Shown here: one piece after another, positions 1-15,200 of the stretch
Layout of the letters: every line of letters begins with the position of its first letter
Position numbering within the stretch: the first letter of the stretch is position 1
From: Cristatella mucedo
Taxonomy: Eukaryota > Bryozoa > Phylactolaemata > Cristatellidae
Length of the DNA stretch: 64,000 nt
NCBI GenBank assembly: GCA_009760855.2
Contig: WPIO01000001.1
Location: 8,006,001-8,070,000 of the forward strand
Reading direction: 5' to 3'
The notes under the pieces: model-generated
The model's database searches: none
The model's input: the letters and a program-made list of their open reading frames with translations, nothing else
Told to the model about the DNA's origin: nothing
Position numbers and translations under genes: made by a program

Positions 1-79
1 AAGCAATGGCAATGAAGTAGCAGGATAAGGCACACCAGCAAACTACAGTTAATGACAGTAAGTGGAAGCCACGACTAAC

Positions 80-223
80 CTAAAACCGCTACTGGTGAAA
101 GGCGTCGTGTCTCCGTGTCTGGATCCATGCTTTCAATTAATAGCATCTCATAGTTGTAGACGTCGATACATTTGTAGGCCAACCATTCATCAACCCAAAC
201 GCAATCGGCATTACCCACAATTC
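80..223 (-). CDS. PKHD1L1: PKHD1L1 exon 27 (last in window)
   Basis: This exon has 48 codons, phase 1-1, between TGTTTTGCAG and donor GTTAGT. It encodes IVGNADCVWVDEWLAYKC, YEMLLIESMDPDTE and TRRLSPVAVL. The ESMDPDTETRRLSPVAV string is nearly identical to vertebrate PKHD1L1. The coding sequence continues beyond position 1 with an expected several hundred residues and a membrane anchor. Confidence 0.94.
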
Positions 224-3200
224 CTGCAAAACAGTTAAAACTCAAGCGTCACACCTATTGTGGATGACAGCTGTGCGACGACGGACTCCCTAGAATTGCA
301 GAAGGCTATGAGAACAATTAATCGCAAGCATTAGGTCAGATTTTGGATGAAATGGATATTTAATCTTTAAAAAAGCAACTCGACCACTGCCATCCTGTTT
401 TACTGTGTCCAAGACTGACTGACTGCAAAAAACATTTGTCAAAAGCCATCCCTCTAATACGGCCGAAGAGACTTACGCTGAGTGCGAGAGATGCATTATT
501 TGTACTAAGATTAGAAACCCCAAGCAAATTACTGCAATCCACCAAGAAAACTATGAATACAATTTGACGAGGATAAAGTCACATAAAGACCGGCAAAAAC
601 GTTGAGCTGACTCGTCAGCATTTTACTATACCAACTCCCAGATTCTCAAAGAGAAATGCTAACGGTGGACAAGAAAAAGCGGGCTTGCTTATTTGAATTA
701 TATTAACTTCGTAAATTAAAAAAAGTACAACCGATGCCCTAGGAAAGCGGAAAAATTACAGGCTTTTTTAAATGCAAATCACAAACTGAGAACCGAAACC
801 TTTTTATTTTATTTTAAATTATTAGCTTTACCAATAGCAAGTATGAATTCAAATAGCCCAGAAAAGCATTTCGGATTTTATTCAGAAAGCTAATCATTTG
901 GCAGGTCATTTGTGACTCGGTGAAGTTCAGGATGGCAGTCGTTAAGCGACACTTGAATGAGCGTTAATCAGGTTCATACAGACTTTGAAGTATTGATTAG
1001 TTTACTTTCTGATATTGCTTTCAAATCTCACCTGAGAGAAATCTTTTCTAAGCACCAATTTTACGTAAGCTTCAAATAAATAAAACCAATATGAATTTGT
1101 TTGAACAGAAACCTGAAAGCACTCCTTAGAGGTTCTTTACGTACGTTGGAAATGTATCAAATACCTTTAACGTCTACCGACAACTAAGTATCAGAAACTT
1201 GAATAGGCAGATTTAACGCATTTAAGTTTGCCAGTGGCAAGTGCCCAACTGGGCCAGAGTGGCTGAAAAATTGTATCTTCGAGGATTGTTTAACAGGCTC
1301 TTTGCGTTTTTCAAAATTCGTTTTGTTCTGAGAAGCGATACATTCAAAGCAAGAAGACACACGAGGCCATTCATTAAGCCTGCTCAAGCTCAGAGGCAGA
1401 AAAACGTAGATCTCATACCGGAAGCTTCAAATAAGCCTATAGTGAGTCAGTGTTTGGACTAATATGGTGTAATCAAGAGCAATGTGGCTTTCTGAATGCA
1501 AACAATCCCCCAGTCAATAAATTGCTTAGATCACTTAAAGACTGAGTCGGTGATTGAAGAACTAATTGATTGTAACCTCAACTCAAGTAACTCTGTTGTC
1601 TTTAGACATCAAAGGTGAACGTAAAAGCCCAACGTTTGGCATTCATTGCTGATCTAGGTAGTTCATTGTCAAATGCTGCTTCTTTAGTGCAGTTCATCTT
1701 TCAGTACTGAGCAGGAAAAAGTGGAAGCGAAACAATCATGTTTTAAGGTTAAACAAGTAGGAGAAAATTACAATTTAAATATATAAAAAACTAAGCGTTT
1801 TATTACCTTTTTTTGGTGCAATTTTACCGACGGGAATCCTGTTGCCGTTGATATCTGTCAGCAAGGTTGAAGGTATACGATAGTCTCCCAAACCACGTCG
1901 AGGATCACCGTTCCATTCAAATTGAGACTGTGGTATTACAAATCCAACTTTTCCAAGGAAACTTCCATCAAGGTCCTGAATAAGATTCTTTTTCTTGCCA
2001 TCACAGTCCATGTCGACACAGTTAGATGAGTCAATCAGGCTACAAATGAGTTGCATCGCTTTTTTGGGCAGCCCACTACGCTTGCATGTTGTAGAAAATA
2101 GGTTAGTAGCAAGGCGGATTTCGATCAGAAGGGATGCGTATGTATGTACGATAGTTAGCTGACATTAACTGACATAAATACCTGACATCCGGGCGGAAGT
2201 AGATGACCAAACTTTTATGGTCTACGTTAATTAAGGTCGATCTTGACACCTGCACCGGGTGCTGCCCATCGTCATTATGTATTGCGGAGCTGATGACGAC
2301 ATCACGAGTTTGGTTGTTGCAGTAGACACCGAAATTCGCGAACGTTACTCCTGAAAATTTCACCTCATTAAAATAACAATGATTGTAATAGAAAAACTCT
2401 GAGACCCATAACGATTAACACTTTAATGCTTAAGAACACGCCAAAATAATCTGCCGTTGTTGTCTGCAAGGAAAAGTTTGTGCTCATAAGCCTTACATAC
2501 AGCTACACTGAAATTAAGTAGTTCTTTATGGTTGAAATACATGAAGACTTCTTCGATGAGACTGAACTCACAGCTCTCAACCTTGACCTTGGTTGTACTT
2601 TAGGTGAATGAGATTTTAGTAATGTAAAACTGAGGCTGAGCTCGACTGATTAAGCGAGGGTAATGCAGTCAGGGCGTTGACCTGTGCCCAACCGTAAGTG
2701 GAATAGAGATCGAATACAAGTATAAAATACTAGCTAAAACTAGTTTTAAAATGCATTTGTTACACAGAAGTGTTGGAGGACAAATTCGGTTTGATTTAAT
2801 ACATTTTGATTTAAGCTTAAGTAATAGAGCTGTGATAATATGGTTTGATTTAAGCATAATTAATACGAAGAGTGCGGAAAAGCTGAAATGCTAATCCAAG
2901 GTTTTAGTTCAGCTTTATAGTATATATATATATATATATTAATATATTTTATTTTATTTTATTTTTAAATATAATTATACTATATATTCTATATATCCAT
3001 ATATATATTTCTTTGAGGCAAAAGTGCAGCAGAGTAAGGATCATTTACGAAGTTTATACAAAGACTTACCACAAGCCTGGTAAGGACTCTAACCAAGTAG
3101 CAGCAAGACACGTGCTGGAGCAGGCACAGCTAGTTTAAAATATAACAAGAATGAAAAGAGCCAAACTTGCTTTTCAAAAATTGATAAGAATGTGCGTGAC

Positions 3201-6200
3201 ATTCAGAAATTGTTAACAACAGAGATCACCGATTGTAGAAAGTAAACATGCTAGATTTTGAAATGAGTAAAACAGGCTGACGAAAAAGAGCACAATGCTG
3301 AAACGTTCAGTTTACAGATCGGAGCAGTGTATCTGAAATAACCAGTTACACTATCCGTATATTTAAATGCTATTTTGTCAATCATAACACTGACAGCGTT
3401 TTAAAACGCATTTCCTGATTCTTGGGCTCCCTTGACAGGCTCTTAAAGTGCTTGTCTGTGTGTTTCCATATTGCCAGGGATCGCGATTAGCAAGGGAACC
3501 AATCCGGGTACAACAAGTGCTATTTTTGAGCTTCCGTCCAAGGTGGCAGGTGTTGAGTGGAATTGAAGCCAATGAGAGGCAATGCCCAAATATGTATCAG
3601 TCTTTTCTCAAACTTGGACTTTTTGGAATGAGTAAGCTCTTATAATTTGGTCAAATATAGTTTCGGCTACATAAATTTTGCAAAATTCCAAAGCGCCTAA
3701 ATATAGTTACCAAAGCAAAATGAGGACATGAAGTGACTACACCTAAACTACATATCGGCTTCAGTGAAGCCACAAAGGCATAGGAGGTAAGCGAATGTTG
3801 CCATTGGTAGCCTAATATAGCACACTAAAAGCCTATTTTCGCTTCGATTAGGACAGCTTGCAGTCACTAAATAACTCAATAACCTGCAAATAAATAAGGT
3901 AAATTAATTCTTAATTATCTTGCGGCAACCAAATTATCCAAAACATTAGGTTCTCAGAATCTGTCGCACTATCGAATACCCGGACTTTGGTAAATTTGAA
4001 GTTGCTCTAAGTAAGCTAAAATCTCTTAGAGACCATTTCAACCATTGCTCCAAAATGTTTTAACACAGCACACTATAAACCGAAATTCCCTTTGCTGCAA
4101 ATTTAAAGTGCCTAGAAAGAGAATTGGTTCTCTGAGAGCGCTTTATCAAGTGTCTTATTATTATGTTGAACAAATTGACTTGGTGAATTTTAAAAACGAG
4201 GCTACGCGTCCGCTAGTAACTCAAAACAAGTGCTTTGGCCGAGTATAAATGAGCAGGATATACTTCTCCTAGGTGTAATTGTTCCCATCATTTACAACAC
4301 TTCCTTTCAATCTATAATAAAGTATACATTTTCTTTTAGTTCATGTAGGAAATTTCAGAAAAATGCAGCTACAGATTCAGATCTTATTACCTTTCATAAA
4401 GCTATAAATATGACTCTTTGCTTTAACTTCAGAGGACACGAGTTAAACTTTTAAAGCTACATGGTATAATTTTCTTTTGATTAATATCTGTTTGGCTTGC
4501 TTGGCACTTTTTAATCCAGCTTGTGGTTGACATTTTGAGTATTCCAGGACCCGGTCAGATGAAGTAAGTACCAAATGAGCAATCTATTTTGATTTCCAAA
4601 AGAATATAGGCCTGCGTTAAGAAGAACACTGAGAAGATCATGCCATAGTCAGTGAGTGGAGCTGATTGCTAGCAGTCACTACTAAGCTGTTCAGTAGACT
4701 CTTTAAAGGACAAAGCATTTTAGCCAAGTGCGGCTTTCAAATTAATGAATAGTATTCACAAACTTTGCCAGCATCAAATGAATACAACAGTGATGATGAC
4801 TAGTTTTTCATGGGGGGAAATGTTCAATGTACTATGAATATGGCTGCAAGGCTGGTCTTCAAGTCCCAGCGGTTTGAGCACGTGTCACATCTGCTGAAAG
4901 AGCTAGGATGGTTGCCGGTTGAGCAAAGGATACAGAGCAAAGTTCTTACGCTGACCCACAAGGCCTGCCACGGCTCAGCTCCTTCGTACCTAGCTGAACT
5001 GCTGCATCAGTTTCAGCCTGTTCGCGCCCTCAGGTCCTGTGTGGACAATAAATTAGCTGTCCCATTCCTCCGCTTAAAGACAGTTGGCGATAGAAGCTTT
5101 AGCTCTGCAGGTCCTAGACTGTGGAGCTCGCTTCCACAATTCTTACGCAACAACATCTAATCTCCAACTGCCGACTATAGCACATCTTTTTCAGCGGTCC
5201 TGACCTACTACTTCTATGCTACTCACTACCTCAACTGCTCTCCTGACTGTGCTATGCTTCCCACTTTCTCTTTGTCGCGTGAGACGAAGTCTGTTGGCTA
5301 CCGAATGCGTACCGAAAGCCGCTTAGGCTGTGAGTGTGCTATACAAAACTCTCCTGCGTAACACCCACATGGTCTTTATGACTTTTTGGAGTTACTGACG
5401 GAGATACATTACATTACATTAATGCTGCCGTTATAAAGAGCTCTAACACTTTTCGGCTATGAGAGATGAATGAATGCTGACAACGTGCTATTTAGAGTAT
5501 ACAACATGCATTTGAGGAAAATAATGCTGTTTCTTACCATCATAGCTCTTTACTCACCCTTAATGGTGTGTAGTCCATAGAGGCCATTGTAGGTCATGAT
5601 TTTATTGTAAGGCTTTACGGGTGCTTGATTGGAGCCACTCATAAAACTTCCAAAGCTCATGCCCACGTGACCGCCACTCGGAGATTTCCACGACAACATA
5701 TTCGGATTGCTCAAGTCAACATACGGTAGAGAGGAATCAAGAAAGTCAGTACAATCAAAGATGTCATCATGCCCCACCTGTAAATGATGAGTAACGTTGC
5801 CCATAATCCACAAGGACAAGGTGAGGTCAAGGGAAGCGAATTGGACGCTCAAATGCTGCTGCAGTGACGACTCATCTCATTGTGAAATGGCAAAGCTCTT
5901 GTAAAATCCAAGAGAAAAGTCTATGCTCACTGTGAACAACTGGCGAGTTAAATTTGCCAAGGATTTGATTGGCTTTCTCAGGTAAGCCGAGAAAGAAAAA
6001 GAAGAGTCTCAATAGTTGGACTTGAAACCAGTCACGAAGAGGTGCTTGAACTTGATCAGCAATTAATGATCTCGGTATATATTTTTGCATTAATGGCGGT
6101 CTGCACAGACTACTTCTCCAGTCGATATGAATACGTTTAAGCTCATATTGAACCGTCTGATGAGGAGATAATGGCTGTATCGGTACTTGATTGGTTATTG

Positions 6201-9200
6201 TGTACATGTATTTTTACTGCAGCAAGCCGGCGATGAACGACCACAAGGAAGTAGGCCTACCTTTAATTACCAGTTGTTCAGGCCTGCTAACCCTTCGATA
6301 GAGTAAGCTAATACCTTTAGTAGCCGGTAGTGGGCAAGCACATTAGGATAAATCATCAGGTATTTGCAAAAAATTTGCAAGTACATAGCATGGGGCTAGC
6401 TAAACAACACCGCTCAGCCGACGGGCAAGAGAAAGTTGAGATGGGTTTGAATTCTCGAGGGTGGGCACAAGGACAGGTGCCAATGTGCAGTGAGGTCAAT
6501 TAAGGTCGCGTGGCAGCAGCTGCTTCCAGCCACTCTGTCCGTGCTGCTCGGCGTCCGAACCACTGAACCGCCACACGCCTAAGCGCCGAAGCGCCTCGTG
6601 CAAGCCGAGCGAGCAGACTTGACAAGCTCATGCCTTGAGGAGCTCACCTCGGTACCGATCACTTGGGCTGGAGCTCACAAACCGAGGATGAATAGTAAAG
6701 GGCAGCATACTCAACCGTCTCATTTATAAAGCAGCTGAAATTTTTCAGCCGTTATCACGCTCACTTGCAGTAGGCGAAAAAAGAATTGCCTGCTGTCGAA
6801 CTCAAATTCATGAGCTAGTTCTCGAAAAATGCACAAACACCCTACCCCGAGGCAAAGAGGGGGAGGGGACAATTTGTTGCTTGCTGGAAGCTTGAGCAGG
6901 GACTAATAGCCTACGTTGTTTGATAAGTGTAAGCATCGTCGACTGCTATGCTACGATCGCTAACTGCTGCTAGATAGACCCTTATAAAACAGCTGCCATT
7001 TGCATTTGCCTGCGACCTGTATTGCCCCGTGCTTTCGCTGTATAAACTACCAAAGCCCAGCTAGGGAATTCTCTCGTCTGCAGCTGCTAAATAATGTACA
7101 AGCACTCTTATTTGACTGCCAGTAGAGTCTTGTCAGATAAACAGACTCCGTTTAGAATTTCATTTTTCTTTTATGTAGCAGGCCACTTTTATCCAAATGC
7201 CAGCTTCGACGAGCTCTTTGGTGGTCAGAGGAGCTTGAGCCAGCCTGAACAAAAATTGATTGACACATGCTGGTAAAAATTCTAAAAGTTATTTAGCCAA
7301 GCAGAGCATCAGATCGTTGGTTCCTCGTACTTCATTGGGTCTCTGCACTCGCTATAATACGCCGGAGGAAAGCCTTAGCCCCCTCGAGCCACCGGTGAAG
7401 CCACCTTTCTATGCTCCTCTTGGTTTGCTGAAAAGACCGAAACAGGAATGTAAAACAGCTTCCAGAGACCATGGATAGAGTTTATTTTATTAGGTTATAG
7501 ACGAGGCTCTTCCACAGGTTAAATTAATGATTATATAATAATAATAATGCACTTGATAAAGCACCGTCCGAGAAATCAATCTCTTTCTGGGCACTTCACA
7601 TTTGCTGATAAATAAAGTATGGCGATCGCTCTCTTGGCATAGATAGAATTCTTTGAGCTCAGATAATAATTTCTTTGGTCCCTCATGATGATGCCTGCTC
7701 AGCTGCCGAATTATTTCTCACTTTGGTAAAGACCCAGGCTTAATTATAGCTCTCCAATACATTTTAAAAATTTACGCGATTGTAACTTGCTGCTGTGAAA
7801 ATGAGCAGGCATTAATCACCGGCGCCGAGATAGTATAATACTTTGCAGAACGGCGATGGTGATTACAGTCGCTTGGCAATTTTAAAGGGGCATATAGCTA
7901 CAATCTAACTGAAATTGAGAAGTAACTAGCGTATGCATTTATTGAGGACTTGAAATAGTGTCAGGTGGTGCTATTGCCATTTCACCTCGTGAAATGTTCA
8001 TGTGTTTGCCTAAGGCAACCTCTTCAGCGTCCAACAGTTAGAGCTTGACATGCATCGGAAGGCTGAGAATAAATCTCTGAGTTGCTAACCCATATTCCGT
8101 CATTTGTGTATTCATGTAAATTTAAATAATATCCAGCCTACTTGAAAGTAGTCTTAGTACAAACGTGAATTAAAATAGCTGCATAGAAGAGATGTGCTGA
8201 TTAATAACGAATGAGATAAAAAAATTTCGTGGTGAATTTAGGGTCCTAATAGCACTCGTTCATAATTGCGCCACATACCTATTGTTTAATTTAAAATTAA
8301 GTATCAAATTAAGGTAAAGAAAGTTCAGGAAAGACTAGCTGAAGATCAGATCAAACCTAGTTATTACGGGAAAGTAAATCTTGCACACAATTTATTAAAG
8401 CGGAGGAAAAGTACAAAGTCGGCAGTGGATTAGGTTTAACTGAACGCACTTACCAGCAGTGAGTCCTGGTACCAAATTTTGCGAGATTCCATTTTGTGAG
8501 ACACTATATTAGGTAATATGACGTACGTCATCAAGCCGAGAGTGTTTTCGACAAGTGTGACATTGCTGACTTTAGTGTCGAACGGACATTGGCTGTATAT
8601 GCCATAATACCAAGCCTTGTAAATGGTAAATCCTGTTATCCAAGTGCACGGGTCAGTTCCAACACTTTCAGGCATTATATCCACACCTGCAAAATGAGAG
8701 TTATCAGATTGAACATCTAGCAATGAAAACAATTCCTTAAGTTCTCAGTAGAACTTTTAAAGCTAGTTATATGACAGAACTATAGAAGTCTTGAAGTAAA
8801 GACAGCTGGAACATGTGTTGCTGTGCTAGATTTGGTATATCAATCAGTTCAAATTTCAATTAGGCTGTAGGTTCTGTGGTGAAAGATGGCTAACTACTTT
8901 AGGTCTGGAATTAGTTACTGTGACACTGGCCGCACTTATTTGGAAAGCTGTCTCAGGTACAAGTGACTTTGAATCAACTCTCAATCATTTAGGCGCTGAG
9001 TTGCTACACAGCCTTTCCACTAAGACATGCACATATTGATCAATGTATTTCCAAATCAATGAAATATTGGTAAACTAGTACAACATTATTCACTCTATAG
9101 ACTGCATGGTTATTGCGGTCGATTTATAACTCCAAATAAAGTAGTTCTCTTAAATGGGAAATCTCTTTTATTCTTAGAGCTTGTACTTTATTGAGTATAA

Positions 9201-12200
9201 TAGCAACAAAGTGGAGGTTCTGATCGTTCGGATTGTTTTATGCTACGAGCAAGGGTTTGCCCCTGTGGTTACGGTGCTCATCCGAACAAGATTAGGCCAA
9301 AAAAGATAGGCTCGAGCCCTGTGGCATACATAACGCACCAGAATAGAGATTGTTACTCCCAGATCGCGTATAGCATCTAAGTTAACAGCTGAATCTAAGC
9401 CCAAGCATTTTCAGATCATTGTGAAGCTATCCTAAATTTTTTTTAACAAGGAATCATGCAGGCACGAAGTTCAATGTAATGTGAAAATGCAATTATTGTG
9501 TGAGGCAGTTAAGAGGTTGAAAATTGCCACGGCGTACAAGGCTTGGCCTCGTGTGACCAGCTATATTATGTCGAATGGTGGGAGTTATAGTGAAAACAGA
9601 ATATAATTTACTATCTGATCAGTAACTTAACTAAACCACAAAAACCAAGCGTTTGCTAGGCAGAAATGATTGGCAGATTCTTTACCGCATTGAAAGCTTA
9701 AGCAGCTTGATGGTACGTATTCTGTAGCCGACAGGCTTCATCTCACTCCACAAAGAGAAACTGAGAAGCATAGCCGCGTCAGGACGGTGGTTGAGGTGTG
9801 ATTAATTTGCATAATAAGGGTTCACATGTCAACTTAATTGAGAAAAAATACTTTTCTTTAGCAACAGAAAAATTAAAGAATATTAAATACTATAATTTAG
9901 CTAAAGTCTAACGAAAATTCAGATGCATTGACATAAGAGAGCTATCATTTTTAAAACTTTAATTTATGATGAAATATAATTGAGTACAGAAGCAGCGAGA
10001 ATAGCCATGTATTATCAATTGTGTTCAATTCAACGAGACGCCACAGACCAACCTTGAAATGAGAAAAATGATCTCAAAGATAAATAAACTCCTAAAAACC
10101 AGTGCCCTTAAAAACAATCTATTCCCCATCTATTTAAATTAGATAAGTTTCATGATATCATATATCAGGGGAAAATTTCTTTATAATTTGACGAAATAAA
10201 TAAAACATATAGCTGTGCCCTGAAATTTTTATTTTCCCAACCTGCAATGGCCACAGCACACCACTTCTCGCGGATCTGCACTAGCTACTGATCAAGAAGA
10301 ACACCGACTTCAAGGTTATGTCACTTAATTTAGGTCCTTTCTGTCACTTAATTTAGTTCTTTCCTTTTTTGGCGCAGCCTAACTACCAGAAATACTCCCG
10401 CAACAGTTGAAGAATCCTACACCTATTCTGAATCGAATCGTTCAGCCATATGCTATACGAACCCCAAAACCATTAGATACAGTACCTGTAGTTCATATGC
10501 ACCCAAAGTTTAAAAAGTCTCTACCAACGCACTTCACAACCTCCCCTGATGTGAAGATATTTAAAAACATCTTAAAGGGCACTATTTTACTACAGCATTT
10601 AGTGGGTCTCTGTGATTCTTTCTTAGAGTGCATTTACTTGCTTACACTAAGCCTGCTATTTCCTAAAGTTACCATCGCAACACAAAATTGGTTATGCTTT
10701 CTATACAGTATCCTTGTAGTGCCTACAAAGAGATTCAGCTCTCCGAGGCCACTATGCAAATGGTTTATTATTATTATATCGTTATTAATAAGTTGGTAAA
10801 GAGGCACAAATAAAAGTGTAATTAAAGTGCTACTAGGCTTTCAATGTCTGGGTACGAGTCTAGCCAAACAGTAGTTGCAACAGTAGTGCTGTTGAAAACT
10901 GGTAATTTAGAGAGGAGTTGAAGCATGAGTTACTGCTTTGCAGTTTGTATGCCGAAGTCCGAGGTACCTCTGAAATTTGGGGTATCTCAGGGCTCCGTGC
11001 TTGGTCAGGATCTTTTCACGGTTTTTACTCTCACTCTTGCAGATGTAATTGCTAAGCAACATTTAGGCTTTAACTTATATGCAGATGACATTCAGTTGTA
11101 CCTTTGCTTTAATCCCTCCCAGCCTTCGAGCACCACGAATTCTCTCAACTCCCTTGCTGCATGTATTGATGACATCCGCACATTTATTTTTCTAACGATG
11201 GTAACACTAACTTACTAGTAATGGGAAAAAGAAGCGTGATTCAAAAATTGGAAAGGCAATTGCTCAAAATTGGCTATGCCAGCATGCCTCCTGCTGAATC
11301 AGTTCGAAATCTAGGTGTCGTGTTCCAAAGTGACCTCTCGTTAGACGACCACATCAGTCAAATCTGCCTACTTTAAGAGACGTAAAATTGCTAAAACTCG
11401 GGCTTGTTTAGATAAGGATACCACGTCCACGTTATTCCATGCATCTGTGACATCCCGTCTCGACTTCTGTAACTCACTGCTTGCTGGCCCAGCAGCTTGT
11501 GCAATCAGGCGCTTACAGGTGGTGCAAAAATTTGCCGCTAGGCCGGTCTGTCGTGAGCATCGCAGTTTCCACATCTCACCACTTCTCGCTGACCGGCACT
11601 GGCTACCAGTCAAGCAACAAATCGACTTCAATGTATTGTCGCTCAATTTTAGGTCCCTCCATTCTTTGGCTCCACCCTATCTCTCAGATCTACCCCCACC
11701 AGGCCAAGCATCGTACGACAAGCTTTTCGGAATCCAAAAGTTTACCAATGTCTCGTACAAACATAAAACCCTCTGGAGACCGTGCATTTAGTTCGCATGC
11801 TCCCAAAGCCTGGAACTCACTGCCGAGTTGCGTCACAACATCCTCTGACTTGACCACATTTAAAAAGAACTTAAAAACACACCTATTTAGGACAGCATTT
11901 AGTGGGTCCCTTTGTTTCGTCCTTCCTGTGCTAATGCATGCTGAGACTGTGCATGCTGCCACTAACCAAATTTGCTTGCTAACCCTGTGCATGTTACCCC
12001 TAACCATGTTATTCATGTTTTTTATAAGGCAAGATTTAACTCACCATTCAATCGGGTTTCCATTTGCAGCAAATGTAAAGTGCCTAGACAGAGATTAAGT
12101 TATCTGAGGGCGCTTTGTCAAGCGAATTATTATTATTATTATCATTATTAAGTCCAACATTTGTATGCTCTGAATACGCAATGTACCTTCAGCTATTGAC

Positions 12201-15200
12201 AGTGGTACTTTATTTCCAGCATTTCTACACCACCTAGTCCATAAGACTTACAACCTTGACTGTTGTCCTCGATAAGGTGAACCTTTCAATTATTACCCGA
12301 AGCAGGATTCGAAACTGTTGACTACTGTATTTCAACTGAAAGAATTTTATGTATTATGTGCATAATAAAAGCTATGAATTGGTGGGTTAAAGAGGAATAT
12401 GCGTTTAAAATTCTGGTGATAGGCATAAGGACTGTAATACTTCTATCGTTCCCTGATTAGCTGTTGGAAAAAAAAGGCAATGCAAAGGATTGGTTCATAG
12501 CAACTACATGTGGCCAACTTTAAAGGTGTGCAAGACAAGTGCTACCTTGCATATACCAAAATTCTTGCTCTAAACTCCTTAGCTCGTCATACATTTTATC
12601 TACCCTCATAAAGGGATTTACACGTAAAAATTAGAACTCAGTCTTCGAGTCACGACCCAGATAGCATACCTATAAGAACACCATGGGCAACGTTGCCAGT
12701 CCATTCGATGCTTCCATCGCAGACTATTCCCTTTATTCTGTAGCCGCTGCGTTCTGAGCCAGCAACTGCATTGTCAGTGAGGGTTACATCCGTGCCTTTG
12801 TAAACCTAAGAGAACGGTGCATAAAACTTTAGCCTCATGGAAAATATTCAAATATTACACGTAGTTCGCATTAAATACGTTGTCAGTCTAAGCACATGAA
12901 TATTAATGACTGTATTACATAAACGACTATATCAGATTTTAAGACTGACTTAGTTTCAAGCAAGTAGACACCTAGACAGAAATGTACATATTTAAGCAGG
13001 TGAAACTATAAGCAGGAGTGGATGCTAATTCAAGTCATCCTCAAATGTTGATAAATGGCTAATATCTTGGCTATGACCAAGTAAAGTTTTGATAGCTGCC
13101 GTGCTTCATTCTAGCTGCACTGCCTGAAAATGGGTGAGCGATGAGTGCCAGAAGTCTTGCAAATACCGTTTCCTTATTCTAACTATGCTGAATATAAGGA
13201 GATTATTTGACAATTGAAATTTTAAATTTTTAAATTCCTTAGAACATGGCTGATTCCCAAACTGGCCAGCGATCAAAAGAAATTAAAGTATACGAAAGAA
13301 TTTATTCTTTAGCCTCGTTATTTGTAAACTATAAGACTTTTAATGCATAATAAATTATCAGCTGCTCATTTCTTTAAATAAGCGATTTAATAGTAGTTAG
13401 CCAAATGAATTCACCTAACAACTAGTAGCAAAATGTGCAGCTGCTAATGAGAGAATTTATTCATTAAAAAGATGTGGCAAATAGAATGAGCGCAGCATAT
13501 GCTTATCAGCCATGTATTTAATTTGAAATTCCTCAAAACATTCAAAACAATTTTGTTTAGGAAAATCCAACCTCAAAAATAGTTTAGGACATTTGTCTAG
13601 CCTGAAGCTAATGAACGAAGGTTCACTGCCTGGCAAGTATCTTTCAGGACTATCTAACTGTATAACATCTTTAAAATGAACACAGTACCTTAAAATCCAG
13701 ATGGGCCAAATAACAAAAATACCTTATCGGAGACTGAACAAGATGCTCCTCACTTTTCAAAAACCTCACCAGCAGTCTTTTCGTCCAAATCCAAGTAAAA
13801 CAAGCTCACTGCGGGTAAACCCTAACGTTTCGCGTCAAAGAAGCTCCAAGCGAGATGCCTGACGATAAAGCTGACAACTATTAATTTTTTGAACGACCGA
13901 CCACTTTCCCAGCCTAGAAACACTTCCCTGGATTCCACGCGAGAACCCAATAAGAGCATGTAGACTTTTGGGACGAGCTAGTGAAGAATGTCGGAAGGAG
14001 CACTTGAATCTAGGGGCTTAAATTCCCTGAGCCCTCTGTTAACGGTCAGTAGAGTGGCTAACAGATGGATGGTTAATACAAGCAGTTTCAAGTATTTCTA
14101 ATTTACCGAAAAAAGTGTTGGCTAGAAGAAGTGACCATGCGGTGTACGGCAAGTGGCAAATATAGCAGCAAAATAGTTACACGATTTAACTTCTTATCAC
14201 GTCCTTGCCAGTTAGGAGTTCATGATCAAGATCTGGCTTCTGTCTGGAAGCGTTTTCCGAGGTGTGGCATGTCCTACTCAGCTAGCGTATTCTCTTTTGG
14301 TATCTTCCCTCAAAAAAGATGCTCACCAACATTCATTAATTCATTAATCCATTCATCATAATTGCTGATGGCGTCTCGCCTACTTGCTCTACTAGCCATT
14401 TCAGCATCGAGTCTGGCAATCCTATCCAAATGCCATTTTGGTAAGAAAGCTAATTCCCTTTACACATTTGAAACTTATTTTAGTTACGCAAAATTTAAAA
14501 CATGCAAGCATGCTATAGTTTGTTGACGCATTAACAACTCCGTTCTAGACTTACATAACTTACTCCTCGTAGGCCTTCCTACCTGTGAGATGAAAAACTT
14601 GAAGTCGTAGCAAAACTGCCGATATTTATTCCTATTGAACGTTTAGAAGTCAAGTTACCCAGCTTCCGGTGGCATCCGAATGGCAGGAGAACATCGAAGT
14701 AAAGTCTACCTAGACGTTTGGCTCCCGTCGGTTAATCTCTCATGCCTATAATTCTACTCATACTTTCAATATTAGTAGCGTTTCCTTGACCCTGGTCATT
14801 TAGCTGTAGCTCCGGACAATCGCTCATTATTTGGAAGCCGTGCCTTCAGCTCCTAAGGTAAGAATGCTTGATACTTTCACAAAACTAAAATTACGACATT
14901 CTCCGAATTGAAGTCTTTGATTAAAATTTAAAGCTCAAATGTGAGCTTTACTAAATCTCTTTCTCTACCACTAGTTTTGCTAATAGAAGCGCCCTATCTG
15001 GGCTTAGGCATGCCAATACTGTCTTCGTTATAATCAATTATTAGTTGAACTACTTCTTTTCTGAAAGAATGCATAGTATTACTATTCATTTACCGAGATT
15101 GTTCTTACGCTCCAGGATAAACATATGTTACACTCATTATATTCGCCACATCTTTTAAGTGAACTATTTCTCTCCTTAGCAGCTGAACTTTTTGTTACTA

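Larger units (their letters stand above)
2351..5557 (-). other. Intron 24 (exon 24 to 25)
   Basis: This intron is about 3.2 kb, phase 1. It holds an AT-rich microsatellite, a LINE-A 3' scrap at 4083 and a LINE-B copy at 4805. I recognise nothing in 3013-4080. Confidence 0.8.
5778..8453 (-). other. Intron 23 (exon 23 to 24)
   Basis: This phase-0 intron of about 2.7 kb contains a GC-rich SINE-like block (6390-6680), a decayed SINE near 6725 and a LINE-A 3' scrap at 7535. I see nothing recognisable in 5778-6389 or 7620-8453. Confidence 0.8.
8687..12669 (-). other. Intron 22 (exon 22 to 23)
   Basis: This phase-1 intron of about 4 kb holds a SINE at 9258 and two consecutive same-strand LINE-A copies at 10240-12150. 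The flanks 8687-9257 and 9380-10239 show only AT-rich unique sequence. Confidence 0.8.

Noticed and set aside
1241-1462. 73-codon plus-strand frame in intron 26
   Set aside because: Short, antisense to the gene and without recognisable motifs.
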